64,000 bases of DNA from Flavobacteriales bacterium (GTDB taxonomy: Bacteria; Bacteroidota; Bacteroidia; Flavobacteriales_F; PHOS-HE28): NCBI GenBank assembly GCA_020635655.1, contig JACJZI010000007.1, positions 124,001 through 188,000 on the forward strand, in the 5' to 3' direction. Position numbers and translations under genes: made by a program. The stretch's first letter is position 1; each line of letters starts with the position of its first letter. Under the pieces are notes generated by a model. That model was not told where the DNA came from, did not search any database, and saw only the letters and a list, made by a program, of their open reading frames with translations. Positions 51,174-59,964 of the stretch are shown here, one piece after another.

Positions 51174-51896
51174 TCAGTGGATGTACAGGACCTTTCGGCC
51201 CGAGCGGACATGCAGGCCCGGTGTATCGAAGGAGATCGCTCTTCCCAGCAGGTCCGTGTCCAGGTCGGACCATTCTTGCATGGTCGTCGGGCCGTGGGGT
51301 GCCGTGATGCCGGTGGAGATGGTCGGCACCGAACCGATCACGGTCACCTCATCCAGACCCCAGGCCTCCGTACCACCCTGATATGCCGTGAACGTCAGTT
51401 GGAACGTGCCGAAGACCATCGACTCGTCCGCCTGTACCGTGCCCAGGTCCGTGAACACCAACGTGGTGGTCCCCTCAGATAGGTCCAGATCCGAAAGCGA
51501 TCCGGGATCCCCGTTGTTCAAGGTGACCTCCACTTTCAACCGATGCGGCCCCTCGTTGGACCCGATCGATCGGACCAGCAAACTGTCGATGTGGACCGGG
51601 TGGAGCGCGATGCCGCTGAGCACGACCCGATGATCCGACGAGGGAGCCTCCGACCAGCCGTAGGTCAACAGCGCGTTATCACCCGAAGCAACGGGAAATG
51701 GGCAGACATCCAGGCCGACCAAGGCCACATTGGTGCCCATGAACGCAGGGTCCGTATTGATCGGCAGGTTGCAGGCCGTGCATCCTGAATCGCAACTGAG
51801 GAGCATGGCGCAGGGCGTGTTCGACCAGGACCAGGTGATGGATTGGGCCGAGAGGGCCAGCGGGAGCAGTAGTCCCGCCGCAAAGGGGATCCGCAT
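51174..51896 (-). CDS. Secreted protein with Cys-rich N-terminal motif and T9SS-like tail
   Basis: 240 residues with signal peptide MRIPFAAGLLLPLALSAQ. Right after it comes a cysteine-rich stretch, CAMLLSCDSGCTACNLP, then a beta-sandwich-like domain (NALLTYGWSEAP, LLVRSIGSNEGPHRLKVEVTLNNGD, FGTFQLTFTAY). The C-terminal STGITAPHGPTTMQEW, DLLGRAI and VRSGRKVLYIH strands resemble a short T9SS sorting domain. Unknown function, probably surface located. A 208-base gap separates it from the lipoprotein gene; it holds a GTTCCG/CGGAAC palindrome (51003-51018) and no gene. Confidence 0.7.
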   Translation of the reverse strand: MRIPFAAGLLLPLALSAQSITWSWSNTPCAMLLSCDSGCTACNLPINTDPAFMGTNVALVGLDVCPFPVASGDNALLTYGWSEAPSSDHRVVLSGIALHPVHIDSLLVRSIGSNEGPHRLKVEVTLNNGDPGSLSDLDLSEGTTTLVFTDLGTVQADESMVFGTFQLTFTAYQGGTEAWGLDEVTVIGSVPTISTGITAPHGPTTMQEWSDLDTDLLGRAISFDTPGLHVRSGRKVLYIH

Positions 51897-51977
51897 GGAG
51901 CGCGTGGGAGATCTGGCGCCTTCAACGGTGACCTCCGGGTCCGGGTTGCAATGGCCGGGGCCTGCGGCCCGCTCTGG

Positions 51978-52658
51978 TCAGAAAACGCCCACCTTCAATG
52001 ACGCAGTGAGGTTCAAGCCCCGAAGCGCATCGTCAGGCACACCTTCGAGGTCGAGATCGGTGGCGTACCGATAAGATGCGCCGACGCCGAAACGCAGGAT
52101 CCGGAGCACGTTCAGTTCCAGATCGATCCCCGGCTCCGCAACGAAGAAGGCCGTTCCATCGGTTCCATACCGGAAGCGGTCCTGCTCATGGACGGGGCGG
52201 GTCCGCGTGGTGTACTGGTGACCGCAACCGCCCGCACCAACGATGATGGGGAGGCTGATATGCACGGGACTTCTGTACGCGATCACGGGCTCCAGGAACA
52301 GGCCGCCATAGCCCATCCGGAACAAGCTGGGACCTTCCGTCAGGATCCCCTCGTCGGCGAGGTAGGCATCATACCCCGGGCTTTTCACATCGGTGACGAG
52401 GCCATACCCCGCGATGCCGAAGGTCAGGCGATGATCGATGATCCATCCGGCCTTGATCCCGGCGAGCATGGCATCCTGGTCGAGGATGCGGGTGGCCGCG
52501 GCGGCTGGAGCTCCCCACCCCCCGTGGACGGTGTGCTGGCCGCTCGCAAAGAGCGTGTACATCCTTTCATTCCGAACGTTCGCGGTGTCCTGGGCATGCA
52601 GGGTCATCGTGAAGAGCAGGCCAGCAAGGCCCGCTACGCATTGTGATCCGAGGTCCAT
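51978..52658 (-). CDS. Outer-membrane beta-barrel protein
   Basis: 226 residues with signal peptide MDLGSQCVAGLAGLLFTMTLHAQ. Alternating strands such as RLTFGIAGYGLVTDV, YGGLFLEPVIAYRSPVHISLPIIVGAGGCG and FFVAEPGIDLELNVLRILRFGVGASYRYA end in LTASLKVGVF, whose terminal Phe is typical of barrels inserted by BamA. It is similar in design to the protein at 3997-4659, but with a different sequence. Ligand or role unknown. Confidence 0.78.
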   Translation of the reverse strand: MDLGSQCVAGLAGLLFTMTLHAQDTANVRNERMYTLFASGQHTVHGGWGAPAAAATRILDQDAMLAGIKAGWIIDHRLTFGIAGYGLVTDVKSPGYDAYLADEGILTEGPSLFRMGYGGLFLEPVIAYRSPVHISLPIIVGAGGCGHQYTTRTRPVHEQDRFRYGTDGTAFFVAEPGIDLELNVLRILRFGVGASYRYATDLDLEGVPDDALRGLNLTASLKVGVF

Positions 52659-52865
52659 TTTCTGATGTTTGTACCACTACGACCAGCCGGGCCCGAAATA
52701 CCCCCATCCGGACCGGTCGATCACTTTGCCCGCCGCCGATGAACGATCGTTCGTGGTGCGGGCCCCATCGTCGAACCACCGCCGTTCGCCGAAAAGGACA
52801 GGTCCGACAGGGGCCATCTTTTCAAATTGGCCTGCCTTCATCAGGGCGCCCATCGCACATCCGCC

Positions 52866-53624
52866 ATGGAGGGAAGAAAAAAGAACGTCCTTGTCGTCGA
52901 GGATGAGGCCATCATTCGGAAGGACATCATCCAGGGCCTGCAGCGGCTCGGGTACGTGGTGTCGGGCTCTGCCCGGTCGGGTTCGGAGGCCGTTGAGGCC
53001 GCCCGGTCACAAAGGCCCGATCTCGTTCTCATGGACATTCATTTGAGCGACGGTCCCACGGGTATCGATGCAGCCCACCATATCCAGCGTGAGCTCCGGG
53101 TGCCCATCATATTCCTGACCGCCAATTCGGACGAAGCCACGGTCCGTTCGGCACGGATCGCCGAGCCCTATGGATTCCTGGTCAAACCGTTCAACGAGGC
53201 ATCCCTCCAGGCCGCTGTGGAGATCGCCATGTACAAACATGGAAAGGACGTGGACCTGCTCGAGGAGCATCGCCACTTGTTCCAGCTGGCCCTCGAGCGC
53301 AACAAGGACGATGCCCTGTTCGTCAAGTACAAGGGGTTGCTCGTCCGTTGTCCGATCCGGTCGATCGTTCATCTGGCCGCCTTGCGGGATTACGTCAGTA
53401 TCCATCTTGTCGATCGTCGGTTCGTCGTTCATGCGACCCTGCAGAAGATGGAGGCCCTATTGCCGGCGAGCCAGTTCCTTCGGACGCATCGCTCCTACAT
53501 CGTTCGTATCGATAGGATCATGGCGATCGAGGAGGGCATGCTCCTACTGGAGCCAGGTGATGAACGGATCCCCATTGGAGGCAGCTACTATTCGGCGGTG
53601 ATGCGGCGCCTGCGGACCATTTGA
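52866..53624 (+). CDS. LytTR-family response regulator
   Basis: 252 residues. The receiver domain (VLVVEDEAIIRKDI acidic pair, LVLMDIHLSD phospho-acceptor, FLVKPFNE lysine) is followed by a LytTR DNA-binding domain (DDALFVKYKGLLVRCPIRSIVHLAALRDYVSIH read in parts, FLRTHRSYIV). It controls transcription after phosphorylation, usually by a LytS/7TM kinase; none is adjacent. ATG 52866 is the start used; the frame extends 13 codons upstream without promoter support. Confidence 0.9.
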   Translation: MEGRKKNVLVVEDEAIIRKDIIQGLQRLGYVVSGSARSGSEAVEAARSQRPDLVLMDIHLSDGPTGIDAAHHIQRELRVPIIFLTANSDEATVRSARIAEPYGFLVKPFNEASLQAAVEIAMYKHGKDVDLLEEHRHLFQLALERNKDDALFVKYKGLLVRCPIRSIVHLAALRDYVSIHLVDRRFVVHATLQKMEALLPASQFLRTHRSYIVRIDRIMAIEEGMLLLEPGDERIPIGGSYYSAVMRRLRTI

Positions 53625-53712
53625 AATCCTGATCGTGCTTGTGCGGGCAGATCGTCCGATCTTCGGGACACGCTCCAACGAAGGAGCGACCACCCGATAG
53701 CCACCGATCGGC

Positions 53713-55446
53713 ATGAGATCGAGATCACCCTGCGCTCCGTTGCTCGTCCTTGGATCCATTTTGGCGACCCTTCCCCTTTCCGCCACCCATATCATGGGCG
53801 GTGAACTGACCTACCAACACCTTGGCGGCAGCGATTACAAGGTGGACCTGGTGCTTTACCGGGATTGTGCGGGGATCCTTGTGGACCCAACGGAGTCGAT
53901 CTGGATCGGATCGCTCAACTGCAGCATTCTTTTCCCAGCCACGCTTTTCCTGACCGATACGGTCACGCTTTCCTCGGGCTGCGCGAACCTGCCGACCACC
54001 TGCGAGGGGGGTACGGCGCCCGGCATGCAGATCTACTTCTACACCGACACCATCACGCTTCCCGCGACATGCACGGACTGGCGTATCTGGTGGGCGCAGT
54101 GCTGCAGGAACGGCGCCATCCAGAACCTCGTGGACCCCACCACGCTCGATTCCTACCTCGAAGCCCGGCTGGACAATGTCAACCATCCGGACAACTCCTC
54201 ACCGGTGTTCCAGGAGATGCAACTGCCTTTTGTCTGCTACGGCGAACCCTTCTGCCTGGACAATGCGGCCTACGAGCCCGATGGTGATTCCCTGGCGTAC
54301 AGCATGTCCTTCGTGTACAACGGGGACCCATCCACCCCGGCGTGGTACGTCCCGCCCTATTCCCCCTTCGATCCCCTGCCCACGGCGAACGGGGTCTCCT
54401 TCGACCCCACCACAGGCAACATGTGCTGTACCCCCACGGGGGTAGGTGCCTTCGTGGTCGGGTTCCAGGTGGACGAGTACCGCAATGGCATGCTCATCGG
54501 GGGCACCCGCCGTGACCTCCAACTCTGGGTCGTGCCTTGTCCGTCGGCCAACCTCGGGATCAGCGGGACGGTGTTCGACAGTACCGGCACCGCTGTGAGC
54601 AGCGGGTCCGTGGAGCTCTGGGAGTATGGCCTGAACAGCCAGAACAGTACCATGTTGAACAGCACGCCCGTGAATGCCCAGGGTGAATATGCGTTCAGCG
54701 GTCTGCCCGGCGGTCAGTACCTGGTCCGTGCCATCGTGGACACTTCGCAGTATCCCGGCCTGGCCGATTCCTATCATGCAGGCACCTACTACTGGCAATA
54801 TGCCGATGTCCTGCACTCCGTGTGCGACACGGTCCTGCAAGCGGATATCGCGCTCGTGGGATATGGGGACCTGAACGGCAGCGGGTACCTTGGTGGATAC
54901 CTCGGGGACCTTGGCATCATGCGCTCCACCGTTGGTGACCCCTGGCCGGATGTCGATGTGATCCTGGAGCGCTGGCCGGAACAGGTACTGGTGGCCTGCG
55001 CCCGTACGAACGCCTCCGGCCACTACGCGTTCAACAACGTGCCCTTCGGTGAGTACCGCATCCTGATGGACCATCCGGGCCTGCCGATGCTGGGCTACTA
55101 CCATGTGACCGTGGATGCCCTGCACACCACATTCGCTGACCTGGATTATGCGGCCGATCCGTTCGGTTTCTTCACCACTTCGGGGACGACGTCCGTCCAG
55201 GAGACCACCGGAACACAGATCATGATCGCCCCGAACCCCGTCGGGGCGGAAGGTCTGCTGCATTTGCGGGGACTGAACGACGGACCAATGCTTGTGCAGG
55301 TCGATGACGTGATGGGACGGAGGGTGCTTGTCCGAAAGCTCCAGGTCACCGGCGGGCAGGCCTTGGTCACGCTTGGCCCGCTCCCGCCCGGAGCCTATCT
55401 GATACGGATCGGCGACGGCAAGGTGTTGCGCCTGGTGAAGGAATGA
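53713..55446 (+). CDS. Secreted T9SS cargo protein with Cna-B/SdrD-like repeat domains
   Basis: 577 residues. Signal peptide ends near LPLSA, followed by THIMGGELTYQHLGGSDYKVDLVLYRDCAG, an opening common among large Bacteroidota surface proteins. A cysteine-bearing N-terminal half is followed by two carboxypeptidase-regulatory-like sandwiches (LGISGTVFDSTGTAVSSGSVELWE with EYAFSGLPGGQYLVRAIVD; DVDVILERWPEQ with HYAFNNVPFGEYRILMD). The C-terminus IMIAPNPVGAEGLLHLRG, DVMGRRVLVRKL, PPGAYLIRIGDGKV is a T9SS type A domain. A surface structural or adhesive protein is likely. Confidence 0.88.
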   Translation: MRSRSPCAPLLVLGSILATLPLSATHIMGGELTYQHLGGSDYKVDLVLYRDCAGILVDPTESIWIGSLNCSILFPATLFLTDTVTLSSGCANLPTTCEGGTAPGMQIYFYTDTITLPATCTDWRIWWAQCCRNGAIQNLVDPTTLDSYLEARLDNVNHPDNSSPVFQEMQLPFVCYGEPFCLDNAAYEPDGDSLAYSMSFVYNGDPSTPAWYVPPYSPFDPLPTANGVSFDPTTGNMCCTPTGVGAFVVGFQVDEYRNGMLIGGTRRDLQLWVVPCPSANLGISGTVFDSTGTAVSSGSVELWEYGLNSQNSTMLNSTPVNAQGEYAFSGLPGGQYLVRAIVDTSQYPGLADSYHAGTYYWQYADVLHSVCDTVLQADIALVGYGDLNGSGYLGGYLGDLGIMRSTVGDPWPDVDVILERWPEQVLVACARTNASGHYAFNNVPFGEYRILMDHPGLPMLGYYHVTVDALHTTFADLDYAADPFGFFTTSGTTSVQETTGTQIMIAPNPVGAEGLLHLRGLNDGPMLVQVDDVMGRRVLVRKLQVTGGQALVTLGPLPPGAYLIRIGDGKVLRLVKE

Positions 55447-55470
55447 ACGGTGTTCGGGGCGGATCCTTTG

Positions 55471-55505
55471 AAGAGCGGGCCACGGGGCCCGCTCTTTGGT
55501 TTTCC
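55471..55505 (+). terminator. Rho-independent terminator
   Basis: AAGAGCGGGCC pairs perfectly with GGCCCGCTCTT around an ACGG loop, followed by TGGTTTTCC. It ends the T9SS gene at 55446. Confidence 0.88.
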
Positions 55506-55552
55506 ACCACACCCCTGAAGGCAGCGACGATCCCATCCGGGGCTGACGAATG

Positions 55553-55586
55553 TTGTTCCACCAGCAGGTCCGACAATTAACCTTTG
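55553..55586 (+). promoter_or_regulatory. Candidate promoter of ppsA
   Basis: TTG at 55553 and TAACCTTTG at 55578-55586, 22 bases apart, resemble -33/-7 elements with one extra base in the -7 spacer. The start codon is 54 bases downstream. Confidence 0.45.
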
Positions 55587-55639
55587 CAGTGACATTCCGT
55601 TAAAAGCGACGTTCGATCACCCGCATTCCTTCGCAAAAC

Positions 55640-58126
55640 ATGAGCACTCCCCCCTACCTGAAATGGCTCCATGAGGTCGAACTGAGCGACATCGACACCG
55701 TCGGTGGCAAGAATGCCAGCCTCGGCGAGATGATCCGCAATCTGAAGGAACTCGGCGTGCAGGTCCCGGGGGGCTTTGTCGTGACCGTGGCCAGCTACCA
55801 CGCCTTCATCCAGCACAACGAGCTGGACCAGAAGATCCGCGACATCGTGGCCAAGCTGGACACCGACGACGTGGAGAACGTGCGCCGCACCGGCCTGGCC
55901 GTGCGCACCCTGATCAAGAACGGCAAGTTCCCCGAGCCCATCTGGAAAGGGATCCTGGAACGCTACGACGAGATGAGCAAGCAGTACGGCCAGGAACATA
56001 CCGACGTGGCCGTGCGCTCCAGCGCGACCGCCGAGGACCTGCCCGATGCCAGTTTCGCCGGCCAGCAGGAGACCTACCTCAACGTGCGTGGCCCGCAGGA
56101 CCTGATCAGTGCGGTGCGCAACTGCTTCGCCTCGCTCTTCACCGACCGCGCCATCGTCTACCGGCAAAGCCTCGGATACGACCACTTCCAGGTCGGCCTC
56201 AGCGTGGGCGTACAGAAGATGGTCCGCTCCGACCTCGGCGCCAGCGGCGTGGCATTTTCGATCGACACCGAGAGCGGTTTCAAGGATGTGGTGGTGATCA
56301 ACGGCAGCTACGGCCTTGGTGAAATGGTGGTGCAGGGCGCCGTGAGCCCCGACGAGTTCATCGTGTTCAAGCCCACCCTCGCGGAAGGCTTCAGCAGCAT
56401 CATCGAGAAGAAGCTCGGCAACAAGGACCGCAAGATGATCTACGGTGTGGAGCCCGGAAAGCCCACGCAGATCATCCCCACCGAGCGGCCCATGCGCAAC
56501 CGCTTCTGCATCACGGACGAGCAAGCGCTTGAAGTGGCCCGCAGCGTGGCGGCCATTGAGAAGTACTACACCGATAAGAAAGGACACTGGAGCCCGATGG
56601 ACGTGGAGTGGGCCGTGGACGGCCTCAGCAAGCAACTGTTCATCCTGCAGGCACGCCCCGAGACGATCCACAGCCAGAAGGACAAGGATGTGGTGGTGGA
56701 ATACAAGCTCGATCATCCCAAGCCCGGCAACGGATCCATGGATGGCGCAGTGGACTACAAGACCATCACCACCGGCATCGCCATCGGCGATCGTGTGGGT
56801 GCCGGCAAAGTGCGTGTCATGTTCGCCCTCGACGGCCGCGACGGCAGCACCGACGGCAAGGACTTCCAAACCGGTGACGTGCTGGTGACCGACATGACCG
56901 ATCCCGACTGGGAGCCGATCATGAAAAAGGCCGCCGCCATCATCACCAACAAGGGGGGGCGCACCTGTCATGCCGCCATCGTGGCGCGGGAAATGGGCGT
57001 GCCCGCCATCGTGGGTTGCGGCAACGCCACCGACCTGCTGGAGACCGGCATGGAGGTGACCGCCAGCTGCTGCGAAGGCGACACCGGCGTGATCTACCAC
57101 GGCCAGATCCCCTTCCGTGTGGAAGAAACCCGTCTGGACGACCTGCCCGACGTGCGCACGCCGATCATGCTGAACGTGGCCAGCCCGGACCTCGCCTTCA
57201 AGTTCGCCCACCTGCCCAATGCCGGCGTGGGCCTGGCGCGCGAGGAGTTCATCATCAACAACTACATCCAGGCCCATCCCCTCGCGCTCCTGCAACACAA
57301 GGAATTGGGCGATGTGAACCTCAGCGGCAAGATCAGCTACCTGATCACGGGCTATGAGGACGAGGAGACCTTTTTCGTGAAGCGCCTCAGCTATGGCATC
57401 GCCAAGATCGCCGCGGCCTTCCACCCCAACAAGGTGATCGTGCGCTTCAGCGATTTCAAGAGCAACGAATACCGCAACCTGCTCGGCGGCGAGCACTTCG
57501 AACCGCATGAGGAGAACCCGATGATCGGCTGGCGCGGTGCATCGCGTTACTACAGTGACACTTACAAGGAGGCCTTCGGGCTGGAGTGCAAGGCCATCCG
57601 CCGTGTGCGGGAGAAGATGGGCCTGAAGAACGTGGTGGTGATGATCCCGTTCTGCCGCACCATCGAGGAACTGAAGAAGGTGGAGGGTGTGATGAAGGAA
57701 TACGGCCTCGAACGCGGCAAGGAGGGATTGGAGCTGTACCTGATGGCCGAGATCCCGAGCAACATCATCCTCGCCGAGGAGTTCGCCCAGCACATCGACG
57801 GCTTCTCCATCGGCAGCAACGACCTCACCCAGCTCACGCTCGGCCTCGACCGCGACAGTTCGCTCGTCGCCCACATCTACGACGAGCGCAACGAAGCCGT
57901 GAAACGCATGTTGCGCATGCTGATCGAAACGGCCAAGCGCACCGGGACCAAGGTGGGCATCTGCGGCCAGGGCCCCAGCGACCATCCGGACTTCGCGCAG
58001 TTCCTCGTGGAGCTCGGCATCGACTCCATCAGCGTGACCCCGGACAGTTTGTTGAAGACACGCAAGGCCATCGCGGAGGTGGAGAAGACCATCGCGCAGA
58101 AGAGCGCGGCGAAGGCGACCGCCTGA
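55640..58126 (+). CDS. ppsA: Phosphoenolpyruvate synthase (pyruvate, water dikinase)
   Basis: 828 residues, usual for PpsA. Order: N-terminal ATP-binding domain (VGGKNASLGEMIRNL, VRSSATAEDLPDASFAGQQET), central phosphohistidine domain with catalytic His near 444 in GGRTCHAAIVARE, and C-terminal PEP-binding TIM barrel (ENPMIGWRGASRY, FSIGSNDLTQLTLGLDRD). It converts pyruvate and ATP to PEP, AMP and phosphate for gluconeogenesis. The WxGCGRE-type PEP-utiliser signature and water-dikinase length favour PpsA over PPDK. The 912-residue frame on the opposite strand is a compositional shadow. The following 317 bases (58127-58443) hold no supported gene. Confidence 0.93.
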   Translation: MSTPPYLKWLHEVELSDIDTVGGKNASLGEMIRNLKELGVQVPGGFVVTVASYHAFIQHNELDQKIRDIVAKLDTDDVENVRRTGLAVRTLIKNGKFPEPIWKGILERYDEMSKQYGQEHTDVAVRSSATAEDLPDASFAGQQETYLNVRGPQDLISAVRNCFASLFTDRAIVYRQSLGYDHFQVGLSVGVQKMVRSDLGASGVAFSIDTESGFKDVVVINGSYGLGEMVVQGAVSPDEFIVFKPTLAEGFSSIIEKKLGNKDRKMIYGVEPGKPTQIIPTERPMRNRFCITDEQALEVARSVAAIEKYYTDKKGHWSPMDVEWAVDGLSKQLFILQARPETIHSQKDKDVVVEYKLDHPKPGNGSMDGAVDYKTITTGIAIGDRVGAGKVRVMFALDGRDGSTDGKDFQTGDVLVTDMTDPDWEPIMKKAAAIITNKGGRTCHAAIVAREMGVPAIVGCGNATDLLETGMEVTASCCEGDTGVIYHGQIPFRVEETRLDDLPDVRTPIMLNVASPDLAFKFAHLPNAGVGLAREEFIINNYIQAHPLALLQHKELGDVNLSGKISYLITGYEDEETFFVKRLSYGIAKIAAAFHPNKVIVRFSDFKSNEYRNLLGGEHFEPHEENPMIGWRGASRYYSDTYKEAFGLECKAIRRVREKMGLKNVVVMIPFCRTIEELKKVEGVMKEYGLERGKEGLELYLMAEIPSNIILAEEFAQHIDGFSIGSNDLTQLTLGLDRDSSLVAHIYDERNEAVKRMLRMLIETAKRTGTKVGICGQGPSDHPDFAQFLVELGIDSISVTPDSLLKTRKAIAEVEKTIAQKSAAKATA

Positions 58127-58383
58127 CCTTACTCCTTCGCTGCCAACTCCGCGGGATCCATTGATCGCGGCAGCTTGTGAACGGCCTCCATCAGGCCAGC
58201 GGGTGGGGAGGTAAGCTTGGTTGCGCGTCGATCCGGGCACCGTCGACGTTGAGCACCGTTCCGTGTGCGTCGTCATCGCGCAGAAAATGATGGCGTGTAC
58301 CCCGACGGGAGCCATCCTTCCGGCAACGGCTCAGGTCGTCCACCACGCTTTGCGGCCATGCGCACCATCCCGAGAATTCGGGA

Positions 58384-58414
58384 TTGATGGGCATGGTCCC
58401 GACGGGCAGCTTTG
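58384..58414 (+). promoter_or_regulatory. Candidate promoter of the delta-60 operon
   Basis: TTG at 58384 and CAGCTTTG at 58407-58414 (one mismatch to TAnnTTTG) are 20 bases apart, 30 bases before ATG 58444. The rest of the gap 58127-58443 shows only short reverse-strand reading-frame fragments and no gene. Confidence 0.45.
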
Positions 58415-58443
58415 TCGTGAACATTCCCACAGCCCCCGTCATC

Positions 58444-59964
58444 ATGAGAACACATGCCCTCCTGCTGTTCGCGAGCACGGCCCTGGCCCTCACCGCACAA
58501 ACGCCCGACCCCACCTTCGGAACGAACGGCTGGGTGGTCCAGGACGCCGGGCGCAGCGACATCCTGCGCGCCGTGGCGCTGCAGGCCGATGGCAAGATCG
58601 TGGCCGCTGGATGGAGCTATGATGCATCGAGCACGGATCTGCTCGTGGCGCGTTTTGACCAGGACGGCGCACTGGATGCCACGTTCGGCAACGGAGGCAT
58701 CCTGATCCGACCCACGGGCATGGCTTTCTCCGGCGCCGAGGCCGTGGCGATCCAACCCGATGAGAAGATCCTTGTCGCCGGCTACTCCAACAACGGCATG
58801 ACCAATGGCTTCACCGTTTGGCGCCTGGACCCGGACGGCAGCGACGACCCCACCTTCGGCACCAACGGACAATACTTCGCCCAGGTGAACTCCGGCGGCA
58901 GCTTCATCAACGCCATGGCGCTCCAACCCGATGGGAAGATCCTCGTCACGGGCCCGTCGTTCTTCACGGTGAGCTGGGTGGCGGTGCAACGCCTGAACCC
59001 GGATGGTACACCAGATGTCTTCTTCAATGGCACCGGTACCTATACCTATGCCTCGGGATCCGGCACCGATTGCACGCCCACTTGCATCAGGCGCCTGGAC
59101 GACGGTCGGATCGTGATCGGTGGCACCACCACGCTGAACGGCACCCACGACGCCCTGGCCTTGCGGCTCCTGGGGAACGGAACGCTCGATACCGGTCTCG
59201 ACGGGGACGGCGTGCGCGTGGTGCCCGGCCCGAGCGGAGCCGATGAGTACATCTACGACCTGAACGTCCGGCCCGACGGTCGATACATCCTCACCGGGGA
59301 AGCCCTGCTCGCCGGGACCTATGACACGTACTTCGTGCAGCTCGCCGAGGATGGGAGCGACAGCCCCTTCTTCAGCACTTCAGCCTGGGCTTCGGACCAT
59401 GGGGCGAGCGAATACTGCAGAGGCGCCTACCTCCGTCCGGACGGGAAGATCCTCACCGCCAACAGCACCACTTCGGCCGTGGATTCCAAGGGAACCTTTT
59501 TCCAGACGTCGGACTTCTCCACTGCCGAGGACGGCGACGGCACCTTCGGCACCCTGGGTTGGTACGACATCGATCCGGGCGATTGGACCTATCTGGAGGA
59601 CATGGTGGTGCAACCGGACGGCAAGGTGATCGTCGTGGGGAACACCGCATCCGGTGGTCTCCCCTACGACATGTTCCTGGCACGGTACGACATGGGGATC
59701 GCGCTGGATGTTCAAGAGAACGGACCGGTATCCGAACTTCGCATGATGCCGAACCCAGCGGATGATCGTCTGATCGTGGAAAGCATGGCGGAGCGCATCA
59801 CTTCCATCCAAGTCATGGACCTGACCGGTCGCAGCGTGACGGCCCAGGCCATGCTGCATGGCACCCGTGCAGCCATCGACGTGAGCAGCCTGGCACCGGG
59901 GGCATACGAGGTCCGTGTCGCGGATGGCCCGAACGTCCGCACGGCGCGCTTCGTCAAGCGATGA
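58444..59964 (+). CDS. Secreted delta-60 repeat protein with T9SS sorting domain
   Basis: 506 residues from ATG 58444 with signal peptide MRTHALLLFASTALALTAQ. The body is a chain of delta-60 repeats, each like DPTFGTNGW...AVALQADGKIVAAGW...LLVARFDQDGALDATFG, which fold into a propeller-like array. The C-terminus LRMMPNPADDRLIVES, DLTGRSVTAQA, LAPGAYEVRVADG is a T9SS type A domain. Likely surface exposed. It is coupled by ATGA overlap to a paralogue. Confidence 0.9.
   Translation: MRTHALLLFASTALALTAQTPDPTFGTNGWVVQDAGRSDILRAVALQADGKIVAAGWSYDASSTDLLVARFDQDGALDATFGNGGILIRPTGMAFSGAEAVAIQPDEKILVAGYSNNGMTNGFTVWRLDPDGSDDPTFGTNGQYFAQVNSGGSFINAMALQPDGKILVTGPSFFTVSWVAVQRLNPDGTPDVFFNGTGTYTYASGSGTDCTPTCIRRLDDGRIVIGGTTTLNGTHDALALRLLGNGTLDTGLDGDGVRVVPGPSGADEYIYDLNVRPDGRYILTGEALLAGTYDTYFVQLAEDGSDSPFFSTSAWASDHGASEYCRGAYLRPDGKILTANSTTSAVDSKGTFFQTSDFSTAEDGDGTFGTLGWYDIDPGDWTYLEDMVVQPDGKVIVVGNTASGGLPYDMFLARYDMGIALDVQENGPVSELRMMPNPADDRLIVESMAERITSIQVMDLTGRSVTAQAMLHGTRAAIDVSSLAPGAYEVRVADGPNVRTARFVKR

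Noticed and set aside
55577..58315. 912-residue open frame on the strand opposite ppsA
   Set aside because: It mirrors ppsA exactly, is low-complexity (His, Val, Asp, Leu, Ala rich) and shows no domain; it follows from the strong G/C bias at codon third positions.
58127..58443. Reverse-strand fragments (for example MEAVHKLPRSMDPAELAAKE) after ppsA
   Set aside because: Too short and frame-shifted relative to each other to support even a pseudogene.
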